From assembly GCF_014930455.1 (NCBI RefSeq), contig NZ_JAAIYO010000003.1, positions 62,001 to 126,000 of the forward strand: a DNA stretch of 64,000 bases. Reading direction: 5' to 3'. Under the pieces are notes generated by a model. The model did not search any database. It was not told the origin of the DNA and saw only the letters and a program-made list of their open reading frames with translations. Positions 1 through 11,538 of the stretch are shown piece by piece. This DNA comes from Corallococcus soli (lineage in GTDB: Bacteria > Myxococcota > Myxococcia > Myxococcales > Myxococcaceae). Each line of letters opens with the position of its first letter. The stretch's first letter is position 1. A program made the position numbers and the translations under genes.

Positions 1-739
1 CGTGCGTCGACTCCGGGGCCCCCGTCCACCGGGCGACGACCAGGGCCGTACCGGCCTCCGCCGCGACCTCCAGCGCCACGCCCAGGCGTTCGCCTTCGCC
101 ATGCACCACGGCGAACGAACCGGCGGCTCGCGACTCCGGAGGATGCAGCGCCTCCGCGCCGTGCCACTCCAGGGCGATGTCGCCCAGCACGGACGGGCGG
201 GGCAGCTCCAGCAGGGCTTCGCGGACCTCCGGCGCCAGGTCCACGGGGCGGAGCATGGGAGGAAAGGCCCCCAGGCCCGTCTGGAGGAGCCCCCCGCCCA
301 CCAGGAGGCCGCTGTCCGTCAGCGACGCCAGCAGTCGCTGCGCGCGCGCGGGCGTGCGTCCCAGGACGGTGAGCAGCAGCCGCTCCACGTTCCAGCCCTG
401 CGCGGTGTCGTCCTGGAGCACGGCGAACAGGCGCGGGTAGCGCGGCTCCAGGTGCGCCGCGAGCAGCAGCAACAGGGCCTCCTCCTCCACCGCGTCCACG
501 CGCAGCGACGCCCGCAGCCGGGCGAAGGGCAGGGGAGGCGAAATCCCCAGCAGCGGCGTCTCCGGAAGCGCCGCGCTGAAGGCGAGCTCCGCGGAGGGCG
601 TCCGCACGGTGGCGCGCACCGCGTCCCAGCCGCTCTCCTCCTCGCCCCGGAGCTTCGAGGCACGCGCTTCCTCCAGGTCGCAGACCTGGATCAGCAGCGC
701 ATCCAGCCGCTTCAGCGACTCCCCCCAAGACGGTCCCAT
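1..739 (-). CDS. AAA+ ATPase, N-terminal part (partial)
   Basis: The frame is open from an ATG at 739 to the left edge (246 codons, no stop), so only the N-terminus is present. The start follows a good GGGAGG ribosome site about 6 bases upstream. The translation (starting MGPSWGESLKRLDAL) has the pattern of a helical/winged-helix module found ahead of the ATPase in a class of bacterial Cdc48-like AAA+ proteins: a Leu-rich helix, then LEPRYPRLFAVLQDD, then a stretch ending TDSGLLVGGGLL. No Walker motifs are in the window; they would lie beyond the edge. The family call is inference from this N-terminal pattern. Divergent from the flavin reductase gene, with 137 bases between. Confidence 0.6.
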   Translation of the reverse strand, partial: MGPSWGESLKRLDALLIQVCDLEEARASKLRGEEESGWDAVRATVRTPSAELAFSAALPETPLLGISPPLPFARLRASLRVDAVEEEALLLLLAAHLEPRYPRLFAVLQDDTAQGWNVERLLLTVLGRTPARAQRLLASLTDSGLLVGGGLLQTGLGAFPPMLRPVDLAPEVREALLELPRPSVLGDIALEWHGAEALHPPESRAAGSFAVVHGEGERLGVALEVAAEAGTALVVARWTGAPESTH

Positions 740-814
740 CGGGCGCCTCCCGCCGGCAGCATAGGCGCAAGGGCTGGGGCGCAAGGGAGAGGGGGGCCTG
801 CCACCCCGTTGGTA

Positions 815-836
815 TTCCTCCAATGCATTGGAGGAA
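815..836. promoter_or_regulatory. 22-bp perfect palindrome, candidate operator
   Basis: The half-site TTCCTCCAATG is followed directly by its exact reverse complement CATTGGAGGAA, with no spacer. It lies in the 137-base gap between the divergent AAA+ ATPase (start 739) and flavin reductase (start 877), 40 bases before the latter. A palindrome this long without a loop suits a site for a dimeric regulator better than a terminator. The regulator is unknown and no regulator gene is adjacent. Confidence 0.6.
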
Positions 837-876
837 CTGCTGACCCGGTGGCGGTGCGGGTGGTAGAGACCGGCAC

Positions 877-1377
877 ATGAGTCAGAGTGGTCCTGAAGGG
901 GTGTCGGCCCTGGAGTTCCGGGAGGCGATGTCCCGGTGGGCGAGCGGGGTGGCGGTGGTCTCGGTTCGTGACGCGGAGGGTGTCGCGGCGACGACGGTCA
1001 GCTCCTTCAGCTCGCTGTCACTGACGCCGCCCCTGGTGGTGCTGGCCCTCCAGCAAAGCTCCCGGACGCTCAAGCGCGTGGAGGCCGCCGGGCGCTTCAG
1101 CGTGAGCATCTTGTCCACCACCCAGCGGGAGATCTCCGTCCGCTGTTCGAAGGGGGACTCGGAGGGTCTGGCGTTCGATGCTGGAGCCTTCGTGCAGGAC
1201 AGCCTGGCTGGCCTGGGCTGCGATGTGTTGGATGTGCACCGTTACGGCGATCACCTGTTGCTGGTGGGACGCGTGGTGGGCATCCAGCGGGGCGTGGAAG
1301 GGGATCCGCTGGTCTACTGGAACCGGGGCTATCGCGCGGTCGCGGCGCATCCGGAGCCGGAGCCGACGCGGAAGTAG
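877..1377 (+). CDS. Flavin reductase family protein (FMN-binding)
   Basis: A 166-residue protein with the flavin reductase-like fold: ALEFREAMSRWASGVAVVSV near the N-terminus, ATTVSSFSSLSLTPPLVVLA around residues 38-58 (the loop that binds FMN phosphate in this family), and GDPLVYWNRGYRAV at the end. Such enzymes use NAD(P)H to reduce free FMN/FAD or act as the reductase partner of a two-component monooxygenase. No monooxygenase gene is nearby, so the partner is unknown. The start is the ATG at 877; the palindrome at 815-836 suggests regulation. It ends 46 bases before the superoxide dismutase gene, read in the same direction, so a shared redox-stress transcript is possible. Confidence 0.85.
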   Translation: MSQSGPEGVSALEFREAMSRWASGVAVVSVRDAEGVAATTVSSFSSLSLTPPLVVLALQQSSRTLKRVEAAGRFSVSILSTTQREISVRCSKGDSEGLAFDAGAFVQDSLAGLGCDVLDVHRYGDHLLLVGRVVGIQRGVEGDPLVYWNRGYRAVAAHPEPEPTRK

Positions 1378-1423
1378 CAGACAAGCAGCAGCACATTCAC
1401 CGCACACCGAAAGGACGTACCCG

Positions 1424-2032
<609 letters not shown>

Positions 2033-2119
2033 TTTCGAAGCAGCACAGGGAACCGCGCGGCCCGGTCGGCACGGTCCGGTGTGGCGCGGTTCTCCGTGGC
2101 AGCGCAGTGGAAGCGCGCT

Positions 2120-2149
2120 GCCGCGCGTCGGTTGCCTCCGACGCGCGGC
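2120..2149. terminator. Bidirectional terminator hairpin
   Basis: GCCGCGCGTCGG (2120-2131), a six-base loop, then the exact complement at 2138-2149: a 12-bp perfect stem between the convergent sodB and the minus-strand operon ending at 2178. A second inverted repeat, GAACCGCGC at 2050-2058 with its complement at 2084-2092, precedes it. There is no U-tract. Confidence 0.75.
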
Positions 2150-2177
2150 ATGAGCCCCCGGGAAGCACGGGCCGTGG

Positions 2178-4688
2178 TCAGAGCGGCTGCACGCTGACCC
2201 CGAGCGAGGCGATGTACGTCGTCCCCCCCGAGTGCGTGACCGTCGTCCCGAAGAACGACCGGATGGAAGTCCCGGCGGGCACGGTGAGCGTGAAGGGCTG
2301 TGAGCCCTGGACGTTCCGCATCGTCCCGAAGGGACCGTACGTCCTGCCCTGAGCGGTCTTGAAGGTGAGCTGCGCGACCTGCGGCAGGCCGAAGTACGTC
2401 CCCGTGAAGCCGGTCATCGACACGATGGCGTCGTCGGTGAGGTTGATGGACGTCGGCGTCCCGCCCGGCCCCCCCTGGATGGGCGCCGCGTTGGCGCCGT
2501 AGAGGGGCTGGATGGCGTCGATGATGTCGCCCGAGCGCACCACGAGGCCCGTCATCGGCCCCCAGCCATTGACCGCGGGCATGTTGTTCCAGCCCGTCCC
2601 CGGCCCCCCCACGGGGCCCAGGAGCTCATAGGGCATGCCCGCGTTGAACCAGTCCTGGATGAGGTTGCACTTGATGGTCGACAGGTCGCGGCTCACCGGC
2701 ATGTGCAGGGGCTGGCTGACGTCCAGGCCGAGGACCCGTGAGATGGCCGCGTGGTTCATCACGACCCCTTCATAGGTCCACAGCTGGAAGCGGCCCATGA
2801 TGGGGTAGAGCATCCCGTACTGCCGCAGGATGTCGCCAACGCCATTGAGCCACGTGGGCGTGCCGGTGATGGGCGTCTGCTGGTAGATCTGGACGCTGAC
2901 GAGGTCGTTGGGGTCCTGGTTGTAGTCCGGGACCGGCGGGGTGAAGCCGTAGGTCGTGAAGTAGACCTGCCCGTCGACGAAGCCTCGCGGGTTGCCTGGA
3001 TCCTTCCCGGTGAGGGTGACGGTGGCCTTGCCGCCGGTGACCGCGACGGTGTTCGAGGAGAGGACCAGCTTGCCCTCCGGCGTCGAAACGTTTCCCGGGT
3101 TGATGCCGTTGGTGCCGGACGTCCCCAGCGTGCCAAGGGTGTAGGCGGAGGCGGCCGTGGGGCTCAGGGTGTTCAGGCTGACATTCAACTGCTCCGTCCC
3201 CACGACGCTGCCGAACTTGCGCACGTGGATGTCGACGGTGGCGGTCTCTCCGCGCTGGAAGGCGGGCGTGGTCGGCAGGCCGGGGTTCATGCGGAAGATG
3301 AACTGGTCCGCGCGCATGCTCAGCCCCTGGGAGTTTTCCTCCAGCAGCGTCTGGGTCACCGGGCTGCCCTTGACGAGGGTCGTGCCCCGGAGCGCGAGCG
3401 GAAGGTTCGCCAGGCTCCTGGGGTCGACGGCGCCGAAGTCGGTGATGACCAGCATCCCGGAGTGCTTGTCGATGAAGTCGGGATTGGCGTAGTCAATCGA
3501 AGGGACGATGGTCGTGTACGTCTTGGTTGCGCCGGAGCCGGTGTAGTAGGCGAGCGACAACGTCCCGACCTTCTCCGCCCACAGCGGGCGCCCCGGCAGC
3601 CGCACGGGCAGCGAGTTGGCGAGGTCGATGGTCAACGAGGGCTGGCTGCCTTCAAGCTCGAGCGTGGCCTGGGCCCACCACGCATAGGACTGCGAGCCCA
3701 CGGGCGGAGCCAGGGTGCGCGCCGGCACGGCGAGCTGGGGCTCTTCATCCAGGCACGGCCCGATGGAGCCCACCATCTTGCCGTAGTTGAACGCGAACAG
3801 CGGCTGCTCTGACAGGGGCAGGTTCGTGCCGTAGTCGACCCATGGCGCGTAGGGCTGCTGGGCCGCGGCGAGGATGGTCGGACCGTACTGGCCCGCCACG
3901 CTCTGGCCGAGGAGCTGATTGAGCAGGCTGTTCACGTAGCTCAGCGTCGGGATGAAGCCCTTCCCCGGAGCCGGAGGGGGGAGGGGGTTGCCCTGCGGAT
4001 CGACGTTCATCACGTAGTCCTGGAGGCTCGTGATCTTGTCCAGGACCCCTGCGGGGACCCCCTGCGCCTGCATCGTCTGGAAGGTGGCGGGGGTGAAGGC
4101 ATAGAGCTGCGGGCCATTGTTGTGGCCGCTGACCACCATGCGGATGGACAGGCGGTTCGGTGAGCGGGCCTGCAGCGCCTGGAGGACCGCCGAGTTGCCG
4201 ACGTTCCACTTCAGGTGGGTGAGCGTCGACTGATAGACGGCGGAGCCGCTCGCGGAGTTCCGCGGGGTGTTGGGCCCCTGGGAGTTTCCCCAGATTCCAC
4301 TGAACGCGACCGGCGTGAAGAGGCCCTGGACATAGGCGCCGCTGAAGTCGCCGACCATGATGGTGAAGCCCCAGATCTCACTCCCATTCTGCTGCATGGG
4401 ATCCAGGTCGACCAGCTTGGGGGGATAGTTCGCATACAGGGCCGTGACCGTGAGCCCCTCAAGGGGGTCCGTCGTCACGCCGGGGGACTCAACGGTGGTC
4501 ACCGCGCACTTGAACAGGTCGAAGATGCTGTCGCCCTTGGGCTCCCAGTACAGCTCGATGTTCTCCGGCTTGAGCGAGTCCGAGTTGTAGTTCGCCGGGT
4601 TGTAGTTGTTGGGCGTGTTGTTGATGGTGGCGGGCGACGCCTGGAACGAACCTGCGAAGTTGATGCGGGGCTGATCGAGGTAGCTCAT
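2178..4688 (-). CDS. Uncharacterised 836-residue protein (MSYLDQPRINFAG type)
   Basis: I recognise the opening MSYLDQPRINFAGSFQASP as that of a group of conserved proteins of unknown role, but not a function. No signal peptide is visible at the start. The middle is rich in Gly, Thr and Asn with beta-type repeats (for example NTVAVTGGKATVTLTGKDPG), which looks like Ig-like or jelly-roll folds, and the C-terminus is also beta-rich (PFTLTVPAGTSIRSFFGTTV). It is the last gene of a three-gene minus-strand unit, 18 bases after the stop of the heme-motif lipoprotein gene, so it is almost surely co-transcribed and may act with it. The ATG at 4688 has no clear Shine-Dalgarno site. It ends in front of the hairpins at 2050-2149. 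Confidence 0.85.
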   Translation of the reverse strand: MSYLDQPRINFAGSFQASPATINNTPNNYNPANYNSDSLKPENIELYWEPKGDSIFDLFKCAVTTVESPGVTTDPLEGLTVTALYANYPPKLVDLDPMQQNGSEIWGFTIMVGDFSGAYVQGLFTPVAFSGIWGNSQGPNTPRNSASGSAVYQSTLTHLKWNVGNSAVLQALQARSPNRLSIRMVVSGHNNGPQLYAFTPATFQTMQAQGVPAGVLDKITSLQDYVMNVDPQGNPLPPPAPGKGFIPTLSYVNSLLNQLLGQSVAGQYGPTILAAAQQPYAPWVDYGTNLPLSEQPLFAFNYGKMVGSIGPCLDEEPQLAVPARTLAPPVGSQSYAWWAQATLELEGSQPSLTIDLANSLPVRLPGRPLWAEKVGTLSLAYYTGSGATKTYTTIVPSIDYANPDFIDKHSGMLVITDFGAVDPRSLANLPLALRGTTLVKGSPVTQTLLEENSQGLSMRADQFIFRMNPGLPTTPAFQRGETATVDIHVRKFGSVVGTEQLNVSLNTLSPTAASAYTLGTLGTSGTNGINPGNVSTPEGKLVLSSNTVAVTGGKATVTLTGKDPGNPRGFVDGQVYFTTYGFTPPVPDYNQDPNDLVSVQIYQQTPITGTPTWLNGVGDILRQYGMLYPIMGRFQLWTYEGVVMNHAAISRVLGLDVSQPLHMPVSRDLSTIKCNLIQDWFNAGMPYELLGPVGGPGTGWNNMPAVNGWGPMTGLVVRSGDIIDAIQPLYGANAAPIQGGPGGTPTSINLTDDAIVSMTGFTGTYFGLPQVAQLTFKTAQGRTYGPFGTMRNVQGSQPFTLTVPAGTSIRSFFGTTVTHSGGTTYIASLGVSVQPL

Positions 4689-4706
4689 ATCGGTCCGATC
4701 AATGCT

Positions 4707-6152
4707 CTAGGGGTTGTTGAAGTAGGGGTTGCAGGTGGTGGGCAGGGCGTCGTTCTCGCACCCGCCCGCCATCTGGACTTGCTGGAAGAGGTGGCTCAAG
4801 CCCACGGGAGGCAGGTTCTGGCCCGCGGTGGGGCCCTGCATGTTGTGGCAGCTGAAGCAGCTGTAGGGATTGCTCACCGCCGCGACGCCGTTCTGGACGA
4901 AGGTCTCCATGGACGTATTGGAGGCGGACAGCGAGCCGGACTGCGCTTGCAGGTAGGGCGGGACGGTTCCCCCCTGCGTCCACACGTTGCCCACGAGCTC
5001 GTAGTTGGCCCAGACCTTGTTGATGACGGTGGGGTTGGCCCGGATGAGCGCCTGGACGCTCTCATTGATGGCCTGGATGGACGCGGTGCTCTCCGCGAGC
5101 ATCTCGCGGGTCTTGGTCTGGCAGGCGAACTGATTGGGATTGGCGGTGCAGTCATTGCCGTCGGGGAAGGTGCCGGTCGCCGAGTCCCCCTGGGGGTGCA
5201 TGCGACAGACCTGGGCGGGGGTGGCCGGCTTGAAGGTGTTGGTCGTGCAATCGGTACAGCTCGGGTTGTAGAAGTTCCACGTCCCTCCCAGCGGGGGAGG
5301 GGCGGAGGTGTTGCTACAGTCGGGCGCGTTGTTGCGGTGCTCGAACGTGGCCCAGATCATCGCCGGGAAGTTGGGCGTCTTGGACACGATGTGCATCCCG
5401 GTCAGCCCCAGGTTGACCTCGCGGCAGGGCCCGTCCTTGTGCTGGATCAAGCCGGGCACCACGTAATAGAGGCCCGAGGACACGCCCGCGGCGTCGAGCA
5501 CCATCCAGCTCGTCTTGAGCTCGACGGCGGTGTCCGGGAGGGCCAGGTTCGGATACTTCTGGATGAGGTCGATGCCCTTGTTCCCGGGCTTGAGGGGGCC
5601 CGCGCAGGCGGCCTTGTAGAGCTGGCAATCCGTGAGCATGGTGTAGGTGCTCTGGTCCACGGACATGCCGTAATAGACAAACTCACCTTTCAGATCGATG
5701 AGCGGCTGGTCGACGCCCGCCTGCTTGATGATGTCGGTGTAGAGGCGGGGCTTCTTGCCGGTGGCGGCGTTCTTCTGGCTGGCGGTGCAGGAGGTGGGCG
5801 GCTCCTGGCCCCAGGCGGTGGGCGTCCCGTCCTTGATGAAGATTCCATAGGAGGGCATCCAGGTCTCGAATTGCAGCACGTCCGGGTTGCCCTTGGACGG
5901 CTGGACCAGCGCGAGCATGCTCTGCCACATGAACTGCTGGAAGTTGCAGAACGTCTGGCCCGAAGACACTTCGCCCGGAAGGGCGGAGCTGTTGAGCCAG
6001 GCCGGGTTGGCCGCGCAGGAGCTGGCCGCGGCCTTCCCCGTTGACACGCGGGCCGCGGGCGCCGGCTGATCAAGGAAGGAATTCGTGGTGCAGGACATGA
6101 AGCCCATGGCACCGAACGTCATGACGACCATGCTGAAGGGTTTGTGAGACAC
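4707..6152 (-). CDS. Cys-rich lipoprotein with one c-type heme motif
   Basis: A 481-residue exported protein of no recognised family. The chosen start is the GTG at 6152, preceded by AGGAG at 6 bases; longer versions run into the neighbouring gene. The N-terminus (HKPFSMVVMTFGAMGFMSC) reads as a lipoprotein signal with Cys near residue 21. There are many Cys residues, and CFSCH at about 432-436 is a CxxCH motif that would bind one heme covalently, pointing to electron transfer in the periplasm or at the outer membrane. The central part (KTSWMVLDAAG..GLYYVVPG) is well formed but unassigned. It sits between a barrel gene 32 bases upstream and the 836-residue gene 18 bases downstream. A redox role is inference from the single motif. 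Confidence 0.8.
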   Translation of the reverse strand: MSHKPFSMVVMTFGAMGFMSCTTNSFLDQPAPAARVSTGKAAASSCAANPAWLNSSALPGEVSSGQTFCNFQQFMWQSMLALVQPSKGNPDVLQFETWMPSYGIFIKDGTPTAWGQEPPTSCTASQKNAATGKKPRLYTDIIKQAGVDQPLIDLKGEFVYYGMSVDQSTYTMLTDCQLYKAACAGPLKPGNKGIDLIQKYPNLALPDTAVELKTSWMVLDAAGVSSGLYYVVPGLIQHKDGPCREVNLGLTGMHIVSKTPNFPAMIWATFEHRNNAPDCSNTSAPPPLGGTWNFYNPSCTDCTTNTFKPATPAQVCRMHPQGDSATGTFPDGNDCTANPNQFACQTKTREMLAESTASIQAINESVQALIRANPTVINKVWANYELVGNVWTQGGTVPPYLQAQSGSLSASNTSMETFVQNGVAAVSNPYSCFSCHNMQGPTAGQNLPPVGLSHLFQQVQMAGGCENDALPTTCNPYFNNP

Positions 6153-6184
6153 GATGCTCTCCTGGCTGCGGTTTCGGGAACGGC

Positions 6185-6787
6185 CTAGAAGCCTGCGCCG
6201 AGCGTGAAGCTCAAGGCGGGCTGGAACGCTGACTGGGGGATGATCAGCTGGGGGGCATGCTTGAGCCACGCCATGCTGAAGCTCAGCTCCCCCACCAGAT
6301 CGAAGTGGGAGCCCAGCGGATAGATGCCACGGAGGCCGAGCGTCGCCTCGGGGCCTGCGGTCTCCACCCCGCGAGGACCGACGCCGCCGAACTGGAAGCC
6401 CGCATCGTCCGCGCCCATCTGGAGCTCGGCGAAGCCCAGCCCGATTCGCGGCTGAAGCCACCCCACCTCCGTCTTCCACTGCGTCAGCGTGTACTTGGCG
6501 CGGAAGTGGGCCATCTCCGGCGAGTTCTCATGGTGCAGGATCTCACTGCCCGTGCCACAGCCCTCCAGGGAGAAGGCCTCCAGGGGCGAGATCTCCAGGC
6601 ACATCTCCAATCGCTTGCTGCCAGAGCTCGCGCCGAACCGCAGGTTCACGTATTGCCTGACAGAGGCTGCCTCGTCCGCGCGGGCGGTCACCTCTGACTC
6701 GCTGGACCAGGCTGGACCCGCCCCGAGCCAGCAAGACACCGCCACGCCCGCACAACGCGGTCCCAGCATTCGCCGCAGCAGACGCAT
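6185..6787 (-). CDS. Predicted outer-membrane beta-barrel protein
   Basis: A 200-residue protein with a signal peptide (RLLRRMLGPRCAGVAVSCWL ending near GPAWSSES) followed by alternating hydrophobic/polar segments with many Gly and aromatic residues. The last residue is Phe (SFTLGAGF), as in many outer-membrane barrels assembled by the Bam machine. No family is recognised. It is the first gene of the minus-strand unit running down to 2178 and may provide the membrane part of that system. The promoter should lie in the 298-base gap that also serves the divergent VTT-family gene. Confidence 0.7.
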   Translation of the reverse strand: MRLLRRMLGPRCAGVAVSCWLGAGPAWSSESEVTARADEAASVRQYVNLRFGASSGSKRLEMCLEISPLEAFSLEGCGTGSEILHHENSPEMAHFRAKYTLTQWKTEVGWLQPRIGLGFAELQMGADDAGFQFGGVGPRGVETAGPEATLGLRGIYPLGSHFDLVGELSFSMAWLKHAPQLIIPQSAFQPALSFTLGAGF

Positions 6788-6934
6788 ACGCGTGCCCTTA
6801 CGTCAGACGAGAGCGCTTTCCCTCGCGCTGCGGGTGTGTCTATCATCACCAACGGTTCAAGATCCAACGGATGCTTTTCGCGCCACCCGCCTCCTCCCCT
6901 CCGTGACCGGAGAAGGAGTCGTGTTCGCAGCAGC

Positions 6935-6952
6935 CAGACAGGATCCTGTCTG
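6935..6952. promoter_or_regulatory. 18-bp perfect palindrome in a divergent promoter region
   Basis: CAGACAGGATCCTGTCTG is its own reverse complement. It lies in the 298-base gap (6788-7085) between the divergent barrel gene and the VTT membrane protein gene, about 150 bases from each start. A shorter palindrome, TGTCATGACA, is at 7024-7033. Either could be an operator. Nothing else was seen in this gap. Confidence 0.5.
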
Positions 6953-7085
6953 AGCTGTAATTGAATGCTGTCGACGGTATGGCGAGCGCCTGACGCAAGG
7001 CTTCATCCGCGCCTGGTACACCGTGTCATGACAGCCCATTGGGGGCCTCCAGGGGTGTGGTGGGGCGCTGAAGTGTGCAAGGGTC

Positions 7086-7787
7086 ATGGACATGCCTCAT
7101 GAGCAGGAGCGGCCAGTGGAGGCAGGGACTCGGCGGCGCCGGGTGCTGGGCTGGACGGTGCTGGGGGCGCTGTTGCTGGCGGCCATCCTGGTGCCCTTCT
7201 TCCTCTGGCAGGACCGCATCGACGCGGCCACCGGGGCCTTCCTGCGAGAGCCCCATGCGCGCTGGGTGATCGCCGCGGTGATTGGCGGATTGCTGGCGGC
7301 GGACATCGTGCTGCCGGTGCCGTCCAGCATCGTGAACACGGCGGCCGGGAGCCTGCTGGGGTTCTGGGGTGGGGCGGGGGTGGCGTGGGCCGGGCTGATG
7401 GTGAGCACCGGGGTGGGGTACTTGCTGGGCAGGGGCGCCAGCGCCACGGCGCTGCACCGGCTGGTGGGGCGCGGGGCGTCGCGCGGGGAGGGTGACTTCG
7501 GGGGGGATGGCGCCTGGACGCTGGTGGTCTGCCGTGCCGTGCCGGTGCTGGCGGAGGGCTCGGTGATCCTCGCCGGCTTCCGCCGCATGCCGCCGCGCCG
7601 CTTCCTGGTGACCTGCGCCTTGTCGAACCTGGGCCTCGCGGCGGCCTACGCGGCCATTGGGGCCTACGCGGTGGACCTGGGCTCGTTCCTGTTCGCGTTC
7701 GCCGGCGCCATGGGTGTGCCAGCGCTGGGCATGCTGCTCACCCGGAGGCTCAGGTCCGCTCCCGTGGGCCGTGCAACCGTCGCCCGC

Positions 7788-7814
<27 letters not shown>
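7086..7814 (+). CDS. VTT-domain (DedA/TVP38-like) membrane protein
   Basis: A 242-residue integral membrane protein. A charged N-terminus leads into a first membrane segment (LGWTVLGALLLAAILVPFFL, about 21-41), then hydrophobic segments with the VTT-type centre LPVPSSIVNTAAGSLLGFWG and a second half VVCRAVPVLAEGSVILAGF. This resembles the DedA/TVP38/TMEM64 group, linked to lipid scrambling and membrane homeostasis. The start could be ATG 7086 or ATG 7092; AAGGG upstream is better spaced for the latter. The last 27 bases overlap the end of the convergent kinase gene. Confidence 0.78.
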
Positions 7815-10511
<2,697 letters not shown>

Positions 10512-10723
10512 GGTCGGCCGGGGACTCTAGGGGCTGTCCCTGATTGACGCAGCCAGAGACGCATGGATGCGACATGGTGGACTCGTACTGCTGGCCAGGT
10601 GTCAGCGCGAGGTGGAGCGGCTTACCGCCCGCCCCCCATTGGGATCGTATGCTCTTGATGGACCTGCCTCCCGGGCCTTCCGCTGTCCGAGCCCCGTCTC
10701 GCGAGCTCTGAGAGAAACGCCGC

Positions 10724-11479
10724 ATGCCTTCTTTTCCAAACGAACAACGCGGAGCAGGGGAGCGCCCACGAAGGTCCGGACCCTGGCGGCTCGTCCTGGG
10801 TGTGTGTCTTCCCTTCGCCGTCCTGTCGATGGCCGGCTATCTCCTGACCGGGTCATCCGGATCTTCGCAGGGAGCCGGGGCCGAGCCCTCCACGTCCGCC
10901 GGGGAGTTGGCCTCCCTCCCTTCGATTGCGCGCGAGCCGCAGGCGGCTCCGCCTCTCGAAGGGCATCCGCCGCCGCCCTCATCCTCTGACCAGGAAGCCA
11001 GGTCCTCCGCATCGTCCCCGGCCCCCACGGTGCCCGCGGTCCGCCCCTCCCTGGGGGAGCGTGCCGGGCCCCATGAGGAAGCGCGGCCTCTCGTTGGGGC
11101 GGCTCGCCCTCCGTCACCGCCGCCGCCGCCTCCTCCAGCGGAGCGCCGGCAGTCTTCGGTCCACACAGGCTCGCTGCCTCGCGAGTCCGTGAGGGATGTC
11201 ATCCGGTCCCTGGGGCCTCGGGTGAAAGGGTGCTTCGAGAAAGCGGCCCCGCGCTACCCCGGGCCTCAGAAGGTGACAGTCGCCTTCACTCTCCAGGGGC
11301 AGGGGTTGTCCGGATACATCAAGGATGAGGAGATCGTGGACTCCACCATTCCGGATCCCTGGTTCCAGTCCTGCTTTCTGGAGGTGCTTCATTCCGCCAC
11401 CTTCTCGGCGCCGAAGGATGGGACGGTCCGCATCACCTATCCCTTTGTCTATCAGCAGAACCGGGACGGGGGGACCTGA
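10724..11479 (+). CDS. AgmX/PglI C-terminal domain protein
   Basis: A 251-residue protein with a cytoplasmic Arg-rich N-terminus, one membrane helix (about 22-42, WRLVLGVCLPFAVLSMAGYL), a long Pro/Ser-rich periplasmic spacer (about 45-148) and a C-terminal domain. That last part (SVRDVIRSLGPRVKGCFEKA, then a VTVAFTLQGQG strand, two Cys) is the TonB-like module seen at the end of AgmX/PglI-type myxobacterial proteins. AgmX is tied to gliding motility in Myxococcus; a motility role here is only inferred. The gene is divergent from the kinase, with a 212-base gap in which I saw no clear promoter. Confidence 0.75.
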   Translation: MPSFPNEQRGAGERPRRSGPWRLVLGVCLPFAVLSMAGYLLTGSSGSSQGAGAEPSTSAGELASLPSIAREPQAAPPLEGHPPPPSSSDQEARSSASSPAPTVPAVRPSLGERAGPHEEARPLVGAARPPSPPPPPPPAERRQSSVHTGSLPRESVRDVIRSLGPRVKGCFEKAAPRYPGPQKVTVAFTLQGQGLSGYIKDEEIVDSTIPDPWFQSCFLEVLHSATFSAPKDGTVRITYPFVYQQNRDGGT

Positions 11480-11500
11480 GCCAGTCATCCGTGTGCCGAA

Positions 11501-11522
11501 GACCACCCTTCATGGAGTGGTC
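11501..11522. terminator. Possible terminator between convergent genes
   Basis: GACCAC (11501-11506) and its complement GTGGTC (11517-11522) flank a ten-base loop in the 59-base gap between the AgmX-type gene and the minus-strand repeat lipoprotein. The stem is short and has no U-tract. Confidence 0.4.
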
Positions 11523-11538
11523 CTCGCGGTGCGCCAGG

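Noticed and set aside
6857-7093. 78-residue minus-strand frame in the divergent gap
   Set aside because: It overlaps the start of the VTT gene and the 18-bp palindrome and has no ribosome site or recognisable features.
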